Below are positions 1-8,975 of a DNA stretch of 64,000 nucleotides, in pieces. The stretch spans positions 66,290-130,289 of the forward strand of contig JAEUTI010000026.1 in NCBI GenBank assembly GCA_016788065.1, written 5' to 3'. Within the stretch, counting starts at the first letter, position 1, and each line of letters starts with the position of its first letter. The stretch comes from Bacteroidia bacterium (GTDB lineage Bacteria > Bacteroidota > Bacteroidia > AKYH767-A > OLB10). A program made the translations under genes and the position numbers. A model generated the notes under the pieces. The model was not told the DNA's origin. It did no database searches and saw only the letters and a list, made by a program, of their open reading frames with translations.

Positions 1-2277
1 GCTCAAACTACAGGTTGGGTTTTTGGAACACTGGAAATGATTTTTCCAACTGGAATAAATTTAACAAAGACTTTCATGATTGGTGACAGTCTTCGCTATG
101 CTCCTGCAGTTTTAAATCCCGCAACAATTACGACGTCCGGTGCAGTAAATGCTAGAGTAACATCTGGTGATCATCCGTTAATATCGTCATCTACATTGAA
201 TTCAATCCGCAGTGTGAACAAATACTGGACATTCACCAATGCAGGAATGGTATTTAATAATTGTCGCATCACATTTAACTGGCAGGCAGCAGATATTGAT
301 CCCGGATCATCAACCGCTTTATTCAAAGTCTCCAGATATACATCGGTATGGGATACAATGGCAGTAACTGCACCTTTGGCAACTTCTATTCAGGCAACCG
401 GAATAACTGCCTTTGGTGCTTTTGCAGTAGGTGAACGTTGTCTGGCATCAGTAATAGGTACATGGACCGGAGGTGCAAGTACCGTGTGGGCAGATCCACT
501 TAACTGGCAATGTGGAATTTTACCAACAACAACAATTAATATTTTAGTGCCTACCGGATTACCCCGATATCCTCAACTCACTGTTGGTACCGGTTCTGTA
601 AGAAATGTTACCATTCAACCCGGAGCCTCTGTTACGGTGAGTGGAACAGGCATCCTTCAAATCAGCGGCACCATCACCAACACCGGAACATTCAATGTTA
701 CCAGTGGTGCCATTGAGCTAAATGGAACCACCACGCAAACAATTCCTGCGAATGTGTTTTCGGGAAATCAGATTATGAATCTTACAACCAACAATCCTGC
801 AGGAGTAAATCTTTCCGGAATTTTAAGTGTCAATGGAATTCTAAAAGCTAATGTCGGTAATTTTAATACCGGAACTTTCCTTACGCTGTTATCTACAGCC
901 ACACAAACTGCACTGATTGATGGGTCAGGTGCAGGGAATGTACTGGGTACTGTTAATATTCAACGGTATTTAACTTCCGGATATGGCTACAAATATGTTA
1001 GTTCACCGGTTGTAGCAGCAACTGTAAATGAGTTTTCAGATGATCTGAATCTGGCCGCTGCTTTCCCAACATTTTATCGATACATTGAGAATGTAAATTC
1101 ATCGGGATGGGATAGTTACACTGCAGCCGGAGGAGCGTTGGTACCATTCACAGGTTATGCAGCAAATTTTGGTAATTCAACAGCTCCTAAAACAATCGAT
1201 ATTGCAGGTGCTGTTGCTAATGGATTGAGGACTATCAATCTCCAAAATAATAATCAACCATTCACCAAAGGATTTAATTTGGTAGGGAATCCTTATCCTA
1301 GTCCCCTGAATTGGGATGCAGCAACCGGCTGGACAAAAACTAATATCGATAATGCGATTTATTATTTTGATGCCGGAGCACTGAACCAATATAGCGGAAC
1401 GTACAGCTCTTATATCAATGGTATTTCAAGTAATGGTGTAGCAGGAAATATCATTCCTGCCATGCAGGGATTTTTTGTGCATGTTACCAATGGTACTTTT
1501 CCTGTCAATGGAACACTTTCGGTGAATAATGCTGCACGTACAACAACATTGAATCCGTTCTACCACAGGGTTGCTTCAAACGAAGGCCGTTCGTTAATCC
1601 GGATGGAAGCGAAATATTCGGATGCAGGCAGTGTATGGGATGCCGTTACCATTTATTTTGATGATGGAGCAACTGCAGGTTTTAATATGGAGACTGATGC
1701 ATTGAAACTGATGAATACAGATGAGAATATTCCTAATATTTTTTCTCACGCTGCCGATAATGTTTTGTTATCGATTAATGCAATGCCCGGAACACCCGGT
1801 GAGGTTGCAGTGATTCCGGTAGGAGTAATCACCCAAAGAAACGGATGGCTGACTTTTAATGCATCTGAAATTCTGAATGTTGATGATAGTCTGAATGTTT
1901 ATTTTTATGATGCTGAGAAAAGAATGAATTATAATCTGCGCGATAAACCGGAATGTAAAATTTACCTCGACAAGGGAACATATAATTCAAGATTCAGCAT
2001 TCGTTTTTCAACGGAAGAATTACCTTTTGTCACCGACACCGATCAGTTTGGTGTATATGGCTATGGGAATATAACACATATTTATCATAAATTAAAGGAT
2101 GGTGAAACGGGTGAGCTGACTGTAACCAATATGCAGGGACAGCTATTGCATAAGGAATATCTGAAAGGTTCCGGATCAAAAGAAATAAGGCTGAATAACG
2201 GAGCAGGCATATATGTGGTAACGTTACGATCTTCTTCGGGAGTATTTTCGAAGAAATTATTTTTAAATGGCGAATGA
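1..2277 (+). CDS. T9SS-sorted secreted protein, 5' end outside the window
   Basis: The frame is open from base 1 through the ATG at 37, so the gene begins to the left of the window. The visible part is about 758 residues, rich in Thr, Asn and Gly, as in Bacteroidota extracellular beta-rich proteins. The last ~75 residues look like a T9SS type A sorting domain: a stretch on 'message' style wording (VTNMQGQLL), then GIYVVTLRS and a basic KKLF end. By family knowledge this domain directs export through the outer membrane and cell-surface attachment. Its stop overlaps the next start by 4 bases (ATGA), so it is probably co-transcribed with the DUF4402 and usher-like genes. The function of the body is not recognised. 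Confidence 0.8.
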   Translation, partial: AQTTGWVFGTLEMIFPTGINLTKTFMIGDSLRYAPAVLNPATITTSGAVNARVTSGDHPLISSSTLNSIRSVNKYWTFTNAGMVFNNCRITFNWQAADIDPGSSTALFKVSRYTSVWDTMAVTAPLATSIQATGITAFGAFAVGERCLASVIGTWTGGASTVWADPLNWQCGILPTTTINILVPTGLPRYPQLTVGTGSVRNVTIQPGASVTVSGTGILQISGTITNTGTFNVTSGAIELNGTTTQTIPANVFSGNQIMNLTTNNPAGVNLSGILSVNGILKANVGNFNTGTFLTLLSTATQTALIDGSGAGNVLGTVNIQRYLTSGYGYKYVSSPVVAATVNEFSDDLNLAAAFPTFYRYIENVNSSGWDSYTAAGGALVPFTGYAANFGNSTAPKTIDIAGAVANGLRTINLQNNNQPFTKGFNLVGNPYPSPLNWDAATGWTKTNIDNAIYYFDAGALNQYSGTYSSYINGISSNGVAGNIIPAMQGFFVHVTNGTFPVNGTLSVNNAARTTTLNPFYHRVASNEGRSLIRMEAKYSDAGSVWDAVTIYFDDGATAGFNMETDALKLMNTDENIPNIFSHAADNVLLSINAMPGTPGEVAVIPVGVITQRNGWLTFNASEILNVDDSLNVYFYDAEKRMNYNLRDKPECKIYLDKGTYNSRFSIRFSTEELPFVTDTDQFGVYGYGNITHIYHKLKDGETGELTVTNMQGQLLHKEYLKGSGSKEIRLNNGAGIYVVTLRSSSGVFSKKLFLNGE

Positions 2278-2804
2278 TGAAATTACAATGGAATATTGCA
2301 AAATCAGTTAAGCAGGTGCTATGCCTGTCGACTGTTGTAATATTCGGTTGTTTACCATTTTCACTCTCGGCACAGGAAGCACCTCCTAAACCAATTATCA
2401 TTTATGCTAATCCTGCGCAGGGACTCCATTTTGGAACTTTTACGCATGGCCCTTCAGGCGGAACCGTCATTATTTATCCCAATGGAACGCGTTCAGTTAC
2501 GGGATCTGTGGTACAGTTAAGTTCAGGTACACCATTCTCGCCAGCTATTTTTGAAGTAGAAGCAAATCTTGGTACCGTGGTAAGTATTCTCAACGGTCCT
2601 AATATTACCTTAACGGGAAGTAATGGTGGAAGTATGTTAATGCAGATAGGAGCTTCAAGTACCGGCTCGCCTTTTATCACCAATGTTGCTCCTCCCGGCC
2701 GCACACAGGTGCGCATTGGAGGTACTTTATTTGTTGGCAGTGCACTTGCTAATCCCGGAGGAAATTATAGTGGAACATTTATGGTGACTTTTATTCAGGA
2801 ATAG
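2274..2804 (+). CDS. DUF4402 domain secreted protein, possible fibre subunit
   Basis: A protein of 176 residues with a signal peptide (hydrophobic segment about 17-32, cut after LSAQ). The mature part has the DUF4402 pattern: LHFGTF near the start, the PNGTRSVTG turn, and the terminal VGGTL-like segment IGGTLFVG followed by GNYSGTFMVTF. The gene overlaps the preceding T9SS gene by four bases and lies 12 bases before the usher-like gene, so the three look like one operon. DUF4402 proteins are small beta-sandwich-like secreted proteins of unsettled function; in several phyla they sit near usher genes, which makes a role as a surface subunit plausible. That role is inferred. Confidence 0.8.
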   Translation: MMKLQWNIAKSVKQVLCLSTVVIFGCLPFSLSAQEAPPKPIIIYANPAQGLHFGTFTHGPSGGTVIIYPNGTRSVTGSVVQLSSGTPFSPAIFEVEANLGTVVSILNGPNITLTGSNGGSMLMQIGASSTGSPFITNVAPPGRTQVRIGGTLFVGSALANPGGNYSGTFMVTFIQE

Positions 2805-2816
2805 TCAGTTTACAAA

Positions 2817-5483
2817 ATGCGAATGATGTTTAAGGTAGTTACATTTCGGAATTATTACAGCTTGTCTGCAAAGATGCTGGCTCTGATTTGTACCCTGGTT
2901 TTTCAAATGACGTTTCCATCGAAAGCTTTAGCTGACATTAGTGATGATATAGATGAATTATCTGTAAATGTAAATGTGAAAGGTATCGGTAGCGCTGAAG
3001 TTCCTGCGTTATATTATGATGATGAACTTTACCTTTCTGTCATCGACGTTTTTCGCTTTCTCAAAATTAAAAGCACCTACAACGAAACGCTCGACTCCGT
3101 TGCCGGATATTTGTTGAATGAAGATGCAACTTACCTGATCAGTAAGCAACGAAATGTTATTGTTTATCAGGGTAAAGTGCAACCTCTCATGCAGCATGAC
3201 ATTATCAGATATGATGGCCGTTTATATCTCAGAAGAACCTACTTTGGAAGTGTATTCGGATTGCAATGTAATTTCAACTTTCGGAATTTGTCGGTTGTCC
3301 TAGATACCGATGTCGATTTGCCCGTCATCAAAGAGATGAGACAAGAGCTGATGCGTGCTAATGTTTCGAAACTCCAGGGCGAGACTGTTGCAGATACTAC
3401 TATTGAAAGGAATTTTCCAGCTGCAGGTTTAAGTATGGCAGATTGGTTAGTCATAAATTCACATGATTTGGAAGGTAATCATGATTTAAGGTTAGGACTC
3501 GGCTTAGGCGGTGTGCTTTTGGGTGGTGAAACAAATTTGAATCTAAATTATTATTCTGCCACCGGCCTGGAACCAAGACAACAATTTTATCAATGGCGCC
3601 ATGTGCGTAATGAGCGAAATTATTTGCGACAGGTTATTTTAGGAAAAGTACAGCCACAATTCGTTTCATCTGTTTATGCACCTGCAATCGGATTTCAACT
3701 GACCAATACAGCCACTACCTTCAAGCGTTCTTTCGGATCTTATACTATCAGCAACACTACCAATCCGGGATGGATTGTGGAACTTTATGTAAATAATGTA
3801 TTAGTCAATTATGTAAAGGCAGATGCTTCCGGCTTTTACACATTTCAGGTTCCGCTGGTGTATGGTAATTCTGTTGTTAAACTTCGTTTTTATGGCCCTT
3901 ACGGGGAAGAAAGGGCTGCAGAAGAATATATCAACATCCCATTCAATTTTATGCCTTCAGGAAAATTGGAATACAATGTAAGTGGCGGGATAATTGAAGA
4001 TGGATTTCACAGTTTTAATGTGAAGTCGGTTTATGGTGATTCCGTTGTAAATACCCGCATTGAAGGACAAAAAAACAGTTTGTTTTCACGTGCACGGATC
4101 GATTATGGTTTAAATCCTTATATTACAATTGGAGGCGGAGCGGAATACCTTTCTTCTGTTTCTACAGGCACGGCTATGCCATTTGTCAGCGCATCTATCA
4201 GATTGACGCCATTGTTGCTTTTAACAACTGATTATACCGATAAAGTACTTAGTAAAAGTGTTTTGTCATATAGTTTGCCATCCGGATGGCAATTCGAGGT
4301 GAATTATTTGAATTACGACAAGAATCAGGAAGCAATACGATTCGATTATCTCGAACAGCGTAAAGCAATGGTATCTTTTCCTGTGCGGACAAAATGGCTA
4401 ACTGCCTATTCACGGATTGCATTCAATCAGATTGTATTGGATAACACCGATTATATAACAACAGAATGGTTGTTGTCGGGTGCTTTACGAAAAGTGAATT
4501 ATAATATCAGCAGCTATGCTTTGTTGGTGAAAGATACAGATCCTTTTATTTACAGTAACTTTTCGTTCAGTTTTCATCCGGTAAAGAAGATCATAATTAC
4601 TCCTCAATTGCAGTATGAGTATACAAAAAGTAATATAGTATCTATGAGATGTCTTGTAGAAAAAACATTAAAGGGTTTTGGCGTAGTGAATGCATATTAT
4701 GAAGAAAATGTGCAGAGCAATATCAGGACAGTAGGTGTGGGTTTACGGATGGATCTTTCCTTTGCACAAGTGGGATTCCAGGCTATTCGTGGTAACCGGA
4801 CTACAAATTTTACTGAAACAGCAAACGGTGGTATTGTTTATAATTCCGGACTAAATCATTTCAATGTTTCAAACCGGAATAGCATGGGAAAGGGTGGCAT
4901 CACACTCATTCCATTTGTCGATTTGGATGGAAATGGAATCAAAGGAGATGATGAACCTAAAGCAGAAGGTTTAAAAGTGAGTATCAATGGTGGCAGAATG
5001 ATGTATGTTGAAAAAGATACTGCCATTCAGATTTTCGAACTGGAACCTTATACGGCTTACCATGTCAAGTTGCAACCTTCAAGCTTCGACAATATTGCAT
5101 GGACGGTGAAAAACAAAGTGATTAAGGTTATCGTTGATCCAAATAGTATGAAACCGGTTTTTGTGCCTGTTGATGTTTCAGCAGAGGTATCGGGCCAGGT
5201 AATGCTGGAGGAAAATGCAACTTCCCGTGGATTGGGTAAGATAACAGTCCGGATATATGATGAGCAAATGCAACTGGTAGGTAAAACGCTTTCTGAATCG
5301 GATGGGTATTTTCGTTTTTCAGGACTTAAACCCGGAAATTATCGTGTTCAGTTAGATCCGCTTCAGCTAACGAAGCTTGAATTGATCAGTACCCCTGATC
5401 TGTTACCTGTCACTATAAAAAAACTCACGGCCGGAGATTATATTGATGGACTTATTTTTAAAGTTCAGAAAATGGACCGTTAG
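2817..5483 (+). CDS. Outer-membrane usher-like protein
   Basis: A protein of 888 residues. A signal peptide lies around residues 17-40 (ending SKALA). The N-terminal ~180 residues contain a short repeated beta domain (LYYDDELYLSVIDVF, then IIRYDGRLYLRRTYF). Residues about 190-680 alternate like a beta-barrel. Within it, residues about 317-370 carry the signature I associate with the usher plug region: WIVELYVNN, then DASGFYTFQVPL, then VVKLRFYGPYGEE. After the barrel come an SdrD-B-like domain (VDLDGNGIKGDDEP, about 695) and a carboxypeptidase-regulatory-like domain (SDGYFRFSGLKPGNYRV, about 830). Ushers pore-translocate and assemble pilus subunits. The DUF4402 genes on both sides are candidate subunits. 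No PapD-like chaperone is seen here. The usher call is by motif only. Confidence 0.7.
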   Translation: MRMMFKVVTFRNYYSLSAKMLALICTLVFQMTFPSKALADISDDIDELSVNVNVKGIGSAEVPALYYDDELYLSVIDVFRFLKIKSTYNETLDSVAGYLLNEDATYLISKQRNVIVYQGKVQPLMQHDIIRYDGRLYLRRTYFGSVFGLQCNFNFRNLSVVLDTDVDLPVIKEMRQELMRANVSKLQGETVADTTIERNFPAAGLSMADWLVINSHDLEGNHDLRLGLGLGGVLLGGETNLNLNYYSATGLEPRQQFYQWRHVRNERNYLRQVILGKVQPQFVSSVYAPAIGFQLTNTATTFKRSFGSYTISNTTNPGWIVELYVNNVLVNYVKADASGFYTFQVPLVYGNSVVKLRFYGPYGEERAAEEYINIPFNFMPSGKLEYNVSGGIIEDGFHSFNVKSVYGDSVVNTRIEGQKNSLFSRARIDYGLNPYITIGGGAEYLSSVSTGTAMPFVSASIRLTPLLLLTTDYTDKVLSKSVLSYSLPSGWQFEVNYLNYDKNQEAIRFDYLEQRKAMVSFPVRTKWLTAYSRIAFNQIVLDNTDYITTEWLLSGALRKVNYNISSYALLVKDTDPFIYSNFSFSFHPVKKIIITPQLQYEYTKSNIVSMRCLVEKTLKGFGVVNAYYEENVQSNIRTVGVGLRMDLSFAQVGFQAIRGNRTTNFTETANGGIVYNSGLNHFNVSNRNSMGKGGITLIPFVDLDGNGIKGDDEPKAEGLKVSINGGRMMYVEKDTAIQIFELEPYTAYHVKLQPSSFDNIAWTVKNKVIKVIVDPNSMKPVFVPVDVSAEVSGQVMLEENATSRGLGKITVRIYDEQMQLVGKTLSESDGYFRFSGLKPGNYRVQLDPLQLTKLELISTPDLLPVTIKKLTAGDYIDGLIFKVQKMDR

Positions 5484-5485
5484 AA

Positions 5486-5670
5486 AAGACGTATTAACAT
5501 GCGTCTCTACAGCATGAATAAGTGTCTTACACAACAAGTAAAGACCCATGATAAAGCTGTAAAGACCCATGATAATGCTTCTTGTGCAAGCTACAAAGGC
5601 CCATGACAATACGTCTTAGCCTTGTTGCTATGTTGCATGTTAATGCATTAAAGACGCAAGATATTGCGTC
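5486..5670. repeat. Cluster of short direct and inverted repeats between convergent genes
   Basis: The 16-base direct repeat TAAAGACCCATGATAA occurs at 5539-5554 and 5560-5575, with a diverged copy at 5594-5609. A 10-base inverted pair (AAGACGTATT at 5486-5495, AATACGTCTT at 5608-5617) brackets them. A further palindrome, GACGCAAGATATTGCGTC, lies at 5653-5670. Such AGACG/CGTCT palindromes are often dispersed repeats in Bacteroidota intergenic DNA. Confidence 0.6.
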
Positions 5671-5677
5671 TAACAAA

Positions 5678-5708
5678 AAAAGCGCGCTGCAGTAAGCAGC
5701 GCGCTTTT
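5678..5708. terminator. Bidirectional rho-independent terminator
   Basis: Perfect 13-base stem AAAAGCGCGCTGC / GCAGCGCGCTTTT with a 5-base loop (AGTAA). A-run and T-run on both sides let it serve both the usher-like gene (plus strand) and the convergent DUF4402 gene (minus strand). Confidence 0.85.
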
Positions 5709-5724
5709 AAGTATGTGATGTAAA

Positions 5725-6234
5725 TTAGTTATAATTTACAGTTACATCAAATGGAGTACCTGATGTATAGACACCAGATGCTTGTGATGCACCTACGTTC
5801 AGAGTAGCACCAACTGTAACAGTTTGAGCACCTAATGCACTCAAAGTACCTGTAGCAGCCGGAGTGCTAGTGAATGCATTTACAGTCATGTTGTTTGCAC
5901 CACTTGAAATGGTAACAGACGCAGGCAATGTAATTGCATAAGTGTAGTTAGCTTCTCCTGCAACATCAAATGAAGCAGCTGCTACAGTTCCTGCAGTAGC
6001 TGGAAGAGATACACCACCAGTTGTTGAACGAACACCTGCTGGAGAAATTACAACCGTACCGGCAGTTCCTGATGCACCTACGTTACCGAAGTTGAGGTCA
6101 ACAGTTTTTGTGATACTGATTGGAGTTACGATGGTTGCTGAAGCTGAAGCTGAAGCTGTAGCCTGGGCATTAACCTGTGTGCTGAATCCGATAGCAACAA
6201 TCGCAAGGGCAAATACTTTTGTGATGTGTTTCAT
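5725..6234 (-). CDS. DUF4402 domain secreted protein
   Basis: A protein of 169 residues with a signal peptide (residues 1-23, ending VNAQ) followed by an Ala/Ser/Thr-rich stretch. It shares the DUF4402 layout with the protein at 2274-2804: LNFGNVG, then ISPAGVRSTTGG, then the end VGATLNVG, ASGVYTSGTPFDVTVNYN. It is compact, very low in charged residues and has its own terminator and promoter, as expected of an abundant secreted structural protein. It converges on the usher-like gene. It may be a second, separately controlled subunit of the same fibre; that is inference. Confidence 0.85.
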   Translation of the reverse strand: MKHITKVFALAIVAIGFSTQVNAQATASASASATIVTPISITKTVDLNFGNVGASGTAGTVVISPAGVRSTTGGVSLPATAGTVAAASFDVAGEANYTYAITLPASVTISSGANNMTVNAFTSTPAATGTLSALGAQTVTVGATLNVGASQASGVYTSGTPFDVTVNYN

Positions 6235-6357
6235 CTTTTTTAATTAGTTTTTGTTATTTGTTTGTTTGAATTATGTAGGCTTATATAGCGAGCAGCATAA
6301 AAAGGTTTCAGGTAACCTCAAAAAAGGCTAAAAGCAGATACAAATCCTTGAATATCA

Positions 6358-6386
6358 CAAACATAGACTTTTGTCGTAAAAAACAA
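6358..6386 (-). promoter_or_regulatory. Candidate Bacteroidota promoter for the DUF4402 gene
   Basis: Read on the minus strand: TTG (6386-6384), 18 bases, then TATGTTTG (6365-6358), a full match to the TAnnTTTG -7 element. It lies about 125 bases upstream of the DUF4402 start, giving a long leader. Confidence 0.4.
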
Positions 6387-6636
6387 TAATTGAGTCTGAC
6401 ATCCCATTTGTAGCAGTATTACTACTGTAAAATTTACTAACCCTTATCGCATATATGTTTTTAAAGGTTGCAACGGAAATAATAGTGGGGTAATGAATAT
6501 TAAATAGCGATCTCCGATGCCGCCAGCATCGGTATAACTGATTTTATTTAATTTTATACCTTTACAGCCGTAACTACATCTTTTCATCAGGAATGCCTGA
6601 TACTTTAATAAGTCTACTTTCAGTTATCATTTCAGC

Positions 6637-7095
6637 ATGATTAATATTTACACAGACGGTTCATCACTTGGCAACCCGGGACCGGGTGGTTATGGAATAA
6701 TAATGGTAAGTGGTCCGCATCGCAAAGAGTTATCTGCGGGTTTTCGCAAGACTACTAACAACCGGATGGAATTGTTAAGTGTGATCATTGCTTTAGAATC
6801 TTTAAAGAAGGAAGGCGAAACCGTTTTAATCACCAGCGACAGTAAATATGTAATTGATTCGGTTGAGAAAGGCTGGGTGTTTGGTTGGGTAAAGAAAAAT
6901 TTCAGTGGCAAGAAAAATGCTGATCTATGGAAGCGCTTTTTGCTGATCTATAATAAACATCAGGTTAAGTTCCGATGGGTGAAAGGACATAACAATCACC
7001 CTGAAAATGAGCGTTGTGATGAACTGGCAGTGGCTGCAGCGAACTCCAGTCACCTGGCTATTGATACCGGATTTGAATCGGGACTCTACAATTAA
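6637..7095 (+). CDS. rnhA: Ribonuclease HI
   Basis: A protein of 152 residues, the usual length for bacterial type 1 RNase H, which cuts the RNA strand of RNA-DNA hybrids in the cytoplasm (primer and R-loop removal). The four metal-binding carboxylates are in their expected motifs: D7 in YTDGS, E45 in NNRMEL, D68 in TSDSKYV and D128 in NERCDELA. H118 in the KGH motif is the assisting histidine. The basic handle region (GWVFGWVKK) is also present. It stands alone between divergent surface genes and a SIMPL-domain gene. Confidence 0.95.
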   Translation: MINIYTDGSSLGNPGPGGYGIIMVSGPHRKELSAGFRKTTNNRMELLSVIIALESLKKEGETVLITSDSKYVIDSVEKGWVFGWVKKNFSGKKNADLWKRFLLIYNKHQVKFRWVKGHNNHPENERCDELAVAAANSSHLAIDTGFESGLYN

Positions 7096-7187
7096 AAATT
7101 TTGGAACAGAATTTGATTCTGGTCCCACCTGATGTGGAAAATTAGCAATTTTGCATCTGAAACACTGAATCAACTAAATATAATAGC

Positions 7188-7910
7188 ATGAAAACCTTAT
7201 CAACCCTGATTATAGCAACTATACTGGTTGCTTTTTCAAACTTATCAAATGCCCAAATGACAACCCCACAACCTAAGATCAAAAAAATCGTGGTCAATGG
7301 CAGCGCCGAAACCGATGTCGACCCGGACGAAATTTATGTAAACTTTGTTTTAAGTGAATACTACAATTCCAAAAAAGAAAAAACCGGAATCGAAACAGTA
7401 CGAAAAGAATTTCTTACTGCCTGTGAAAAATCCGGTATAACCAAAGAACAAATCCGTGTAGATGGCATGGCAGGAAGCGGTTACCAGGATTGGTTTATTC
7501 GTAAAAAAAGAAAAGAAACTGACTTTGTTGCTACCATCACCTATATAATTAAATTTTCCGATACCAAATCAATCGATAAACTGGTTCCGGCTCTCAACGA
7601 TAATGCTGTTACAAATATGTATATCAGTAAAGTGAGTCACAGTAAAATGGAAACCTTCCGTAAAGAAATAAAAATTAAGTCGGTTCAGGCAGCCCGTGAA
7701 AAGGCAATTTATCTTGCAGAAAGTATCGGTGAAAAAGTAGGCTCTGCATTACTGATTGAAGAAGTCGATTTTGGTGGCCCTCAACCAATGATGTACAAAT
7801 CGAATATGATGATGGAAGCAGCCGATGCACCCTATGGTGGCGAGACCTCAATGCCATTTGAAAAAATTAAAATACGCTTCGAAACCAGAGTGGAGTTTGA
7901 GTTGAATTGA
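7188..7910 (+). CDS. SIMPL (DUF541) domain periplasmic protein
   Basis: A protein of 240 residues with a signal peptide (1-23, ending SNAQ). The mature protein has the SIMPL fold pattern: IVVNGSAETDVDPDEIYVNFVLS at the start, the central Lys/Glu-rich helix region and AAREKAIYLAESIGEKVGSALLIEE near residues 165-190, then a Met-rich linker (PMMYKSNMMMEA). Members are exported proteins of poorly defined function, linked in some bacteria to oxidative stress. It lies 92 bases after rnhA and ahead of the repeat-rich gene-free stretch; no partner gene is evident. Confidence 0.8.
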   Translation: MKTLSTLIIATILVAFSNLSNAQMTTPQPKIKKIVVNGSAETDVDPDEIYVNFVLSEYYNSKKEKTGIETVRKEFLTACEKSGITKEQIRVDGMAGSGYQDWFIRKKRKETDFVATITYIIKFSDTKSIDKLVPALNDNAVTNMYISKVSHSKMETFRKEIKIKSVQAAREKAIYLAESIGEKVGSALLIEEVDFGGPQPMMYKSNMMMEAADAPYGGETSMPFEKIKIRFETRVEFELN

Positions 7911-7950
7911 TTTGGTGATTTGGTAATTTGATGGTTTGATGATTATTGTT

Positions 7951-8260
7951 CCTCAGTAAGAAAAGTGTGACTACTTTTGAGTTAAAAGTTGTAAGTTGAA
8001 AGCGACGCCCTGAGCGTAGCCGATGGGTGGTAATTTGATAATTTGGTGATGGGTGTTCCTGAGTAAAAAGATGTGACTCCTTTTGAGTTAAAAGTTGTAA
8101 GTTGAAAGCGACGCCCTGAGCGTAGCCGAAGGGTTGAAAGTTGGGTCCTGAGTAAAAAGTTGTGACTGCACTAATTATGTGCTAATTTGCTGATGCGTTG
8201 CCCTGAGCGTAGTCGAAGGGTGCTGATTTTTGATTCCTGTGTAAAAAAATGTAACTGCAC
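7951..8260. repeat. Degenerate tandem array containing three REP-like palindromes
   Basis: Four diverged units begin with TCCTGAGTAAAAAG-TGTGACT-like sequence (near 7950, 8057, 8144 and 8236). The first two are near-identical over about 80 bases. Three units include the imperfect palindrome CCCTGAGCGTAG(T/C)CGA(A/T)GGG, at 8008-8027, 8114-8133 and 8201-8220. The latter resembles a dispersed repeat known from Bacteroidota genomes. No coding capacity is seen. Confidence 0.75.
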
Positions 8261-8412
8261 ATATTAATACTTAGTAATCAGTGAATTGTGATCAGTGAAT
8301 AGTAATAAACGTTTTACAGGTAAATTTCAAGTTTTCGTTTTTCACATGTGATTTATTTTGTTGCTGCTAAACTTCCCGGTTTCTCGTTCTCAAGATGATT
8401 TAATCGAATAGT

Positions 8413-8550
8413 GTTTAACAAGAATTGAAAATTGAATAAAAACATTTTGATTGAACACTAATTTCATTGCTGCGCAGAATTCAATCTAGCATCTATCATT
8501 TATCATCATAACGAATTTTCTTTCTGACCAGAAACACATTAATCCTTAAT
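8413..8550. repeat. Diverged long direct repeat, copy 1
   Basis: About 138 bases starting TTTAACAAGAATTGAA and including CTGCGCAGAATTCAATCTA and TTTATCATCATA. It matches 8833-8975 with scattered substitutions. It is AT-rich and non-coding in all frames. Confidence 0.65.
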
Positions 8551-8832
8551 CCGCTTCTCTCCCTCTCCAGCCCGAAATATTCCACGGAGGAAGTGACAGA
8601 ATCGGAATGAGAAGCAGAATGAGTACGGAACAGATTGGGGTTTAGAACAAGAGCAAGAATGCAGAGATGAGCAAAAGGAGCAGTATAAGCTTCATCCTAC
8701 TAAGAAATAAAAAATTCTTAATTCTTAATTTTTAATCTTTAATCCTACAAGGAGGGCCGGGGTGAGGAGTTGCCAGAACCAGTGACTGCTAAAATTGTTG
8801 GTATCTCGTGCTCCAACATATTTTTGATGAAT

Positions 8833-8975
8833 ATTGATTAACAAGAATTGAATATTTAATACTGACATTTTGAATCGAACACTAAATTGATTTCTGCGCA
8901 GAATTCAATCTATCACCTATAATTTATCATCATATCGAATTTTCCTTCTGAGAAGAAACTAAAAATCCTTAATCC
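8833..8975. repeat. Diverged long direct repeat, copy 2
   Basis: Second copy of the repeat at 8413-8550. Shared blocks include TTAACAAGAATTGAA, ACATTTTGA, GAACACTAA, CTGCGCAGAATTCAATCTA and TTATCATCATA. It runs into the heptad tract at 8964-8996. The sequence between the two copies (8551-8832) shows no gene. Confidence 0.65.

Noticed and set aside
2030-2401. Minus-strand frame of 123 codons across the T9SS/DUF4402 junction
   Set aside because: Antisense to two supported genes with a signal peptide at the junction; no domain is seen.
7951-8260. CRISPR array
   Set aside because: Repeat units are diverged, few and without regular unique spacers; no cas gene is nearby.
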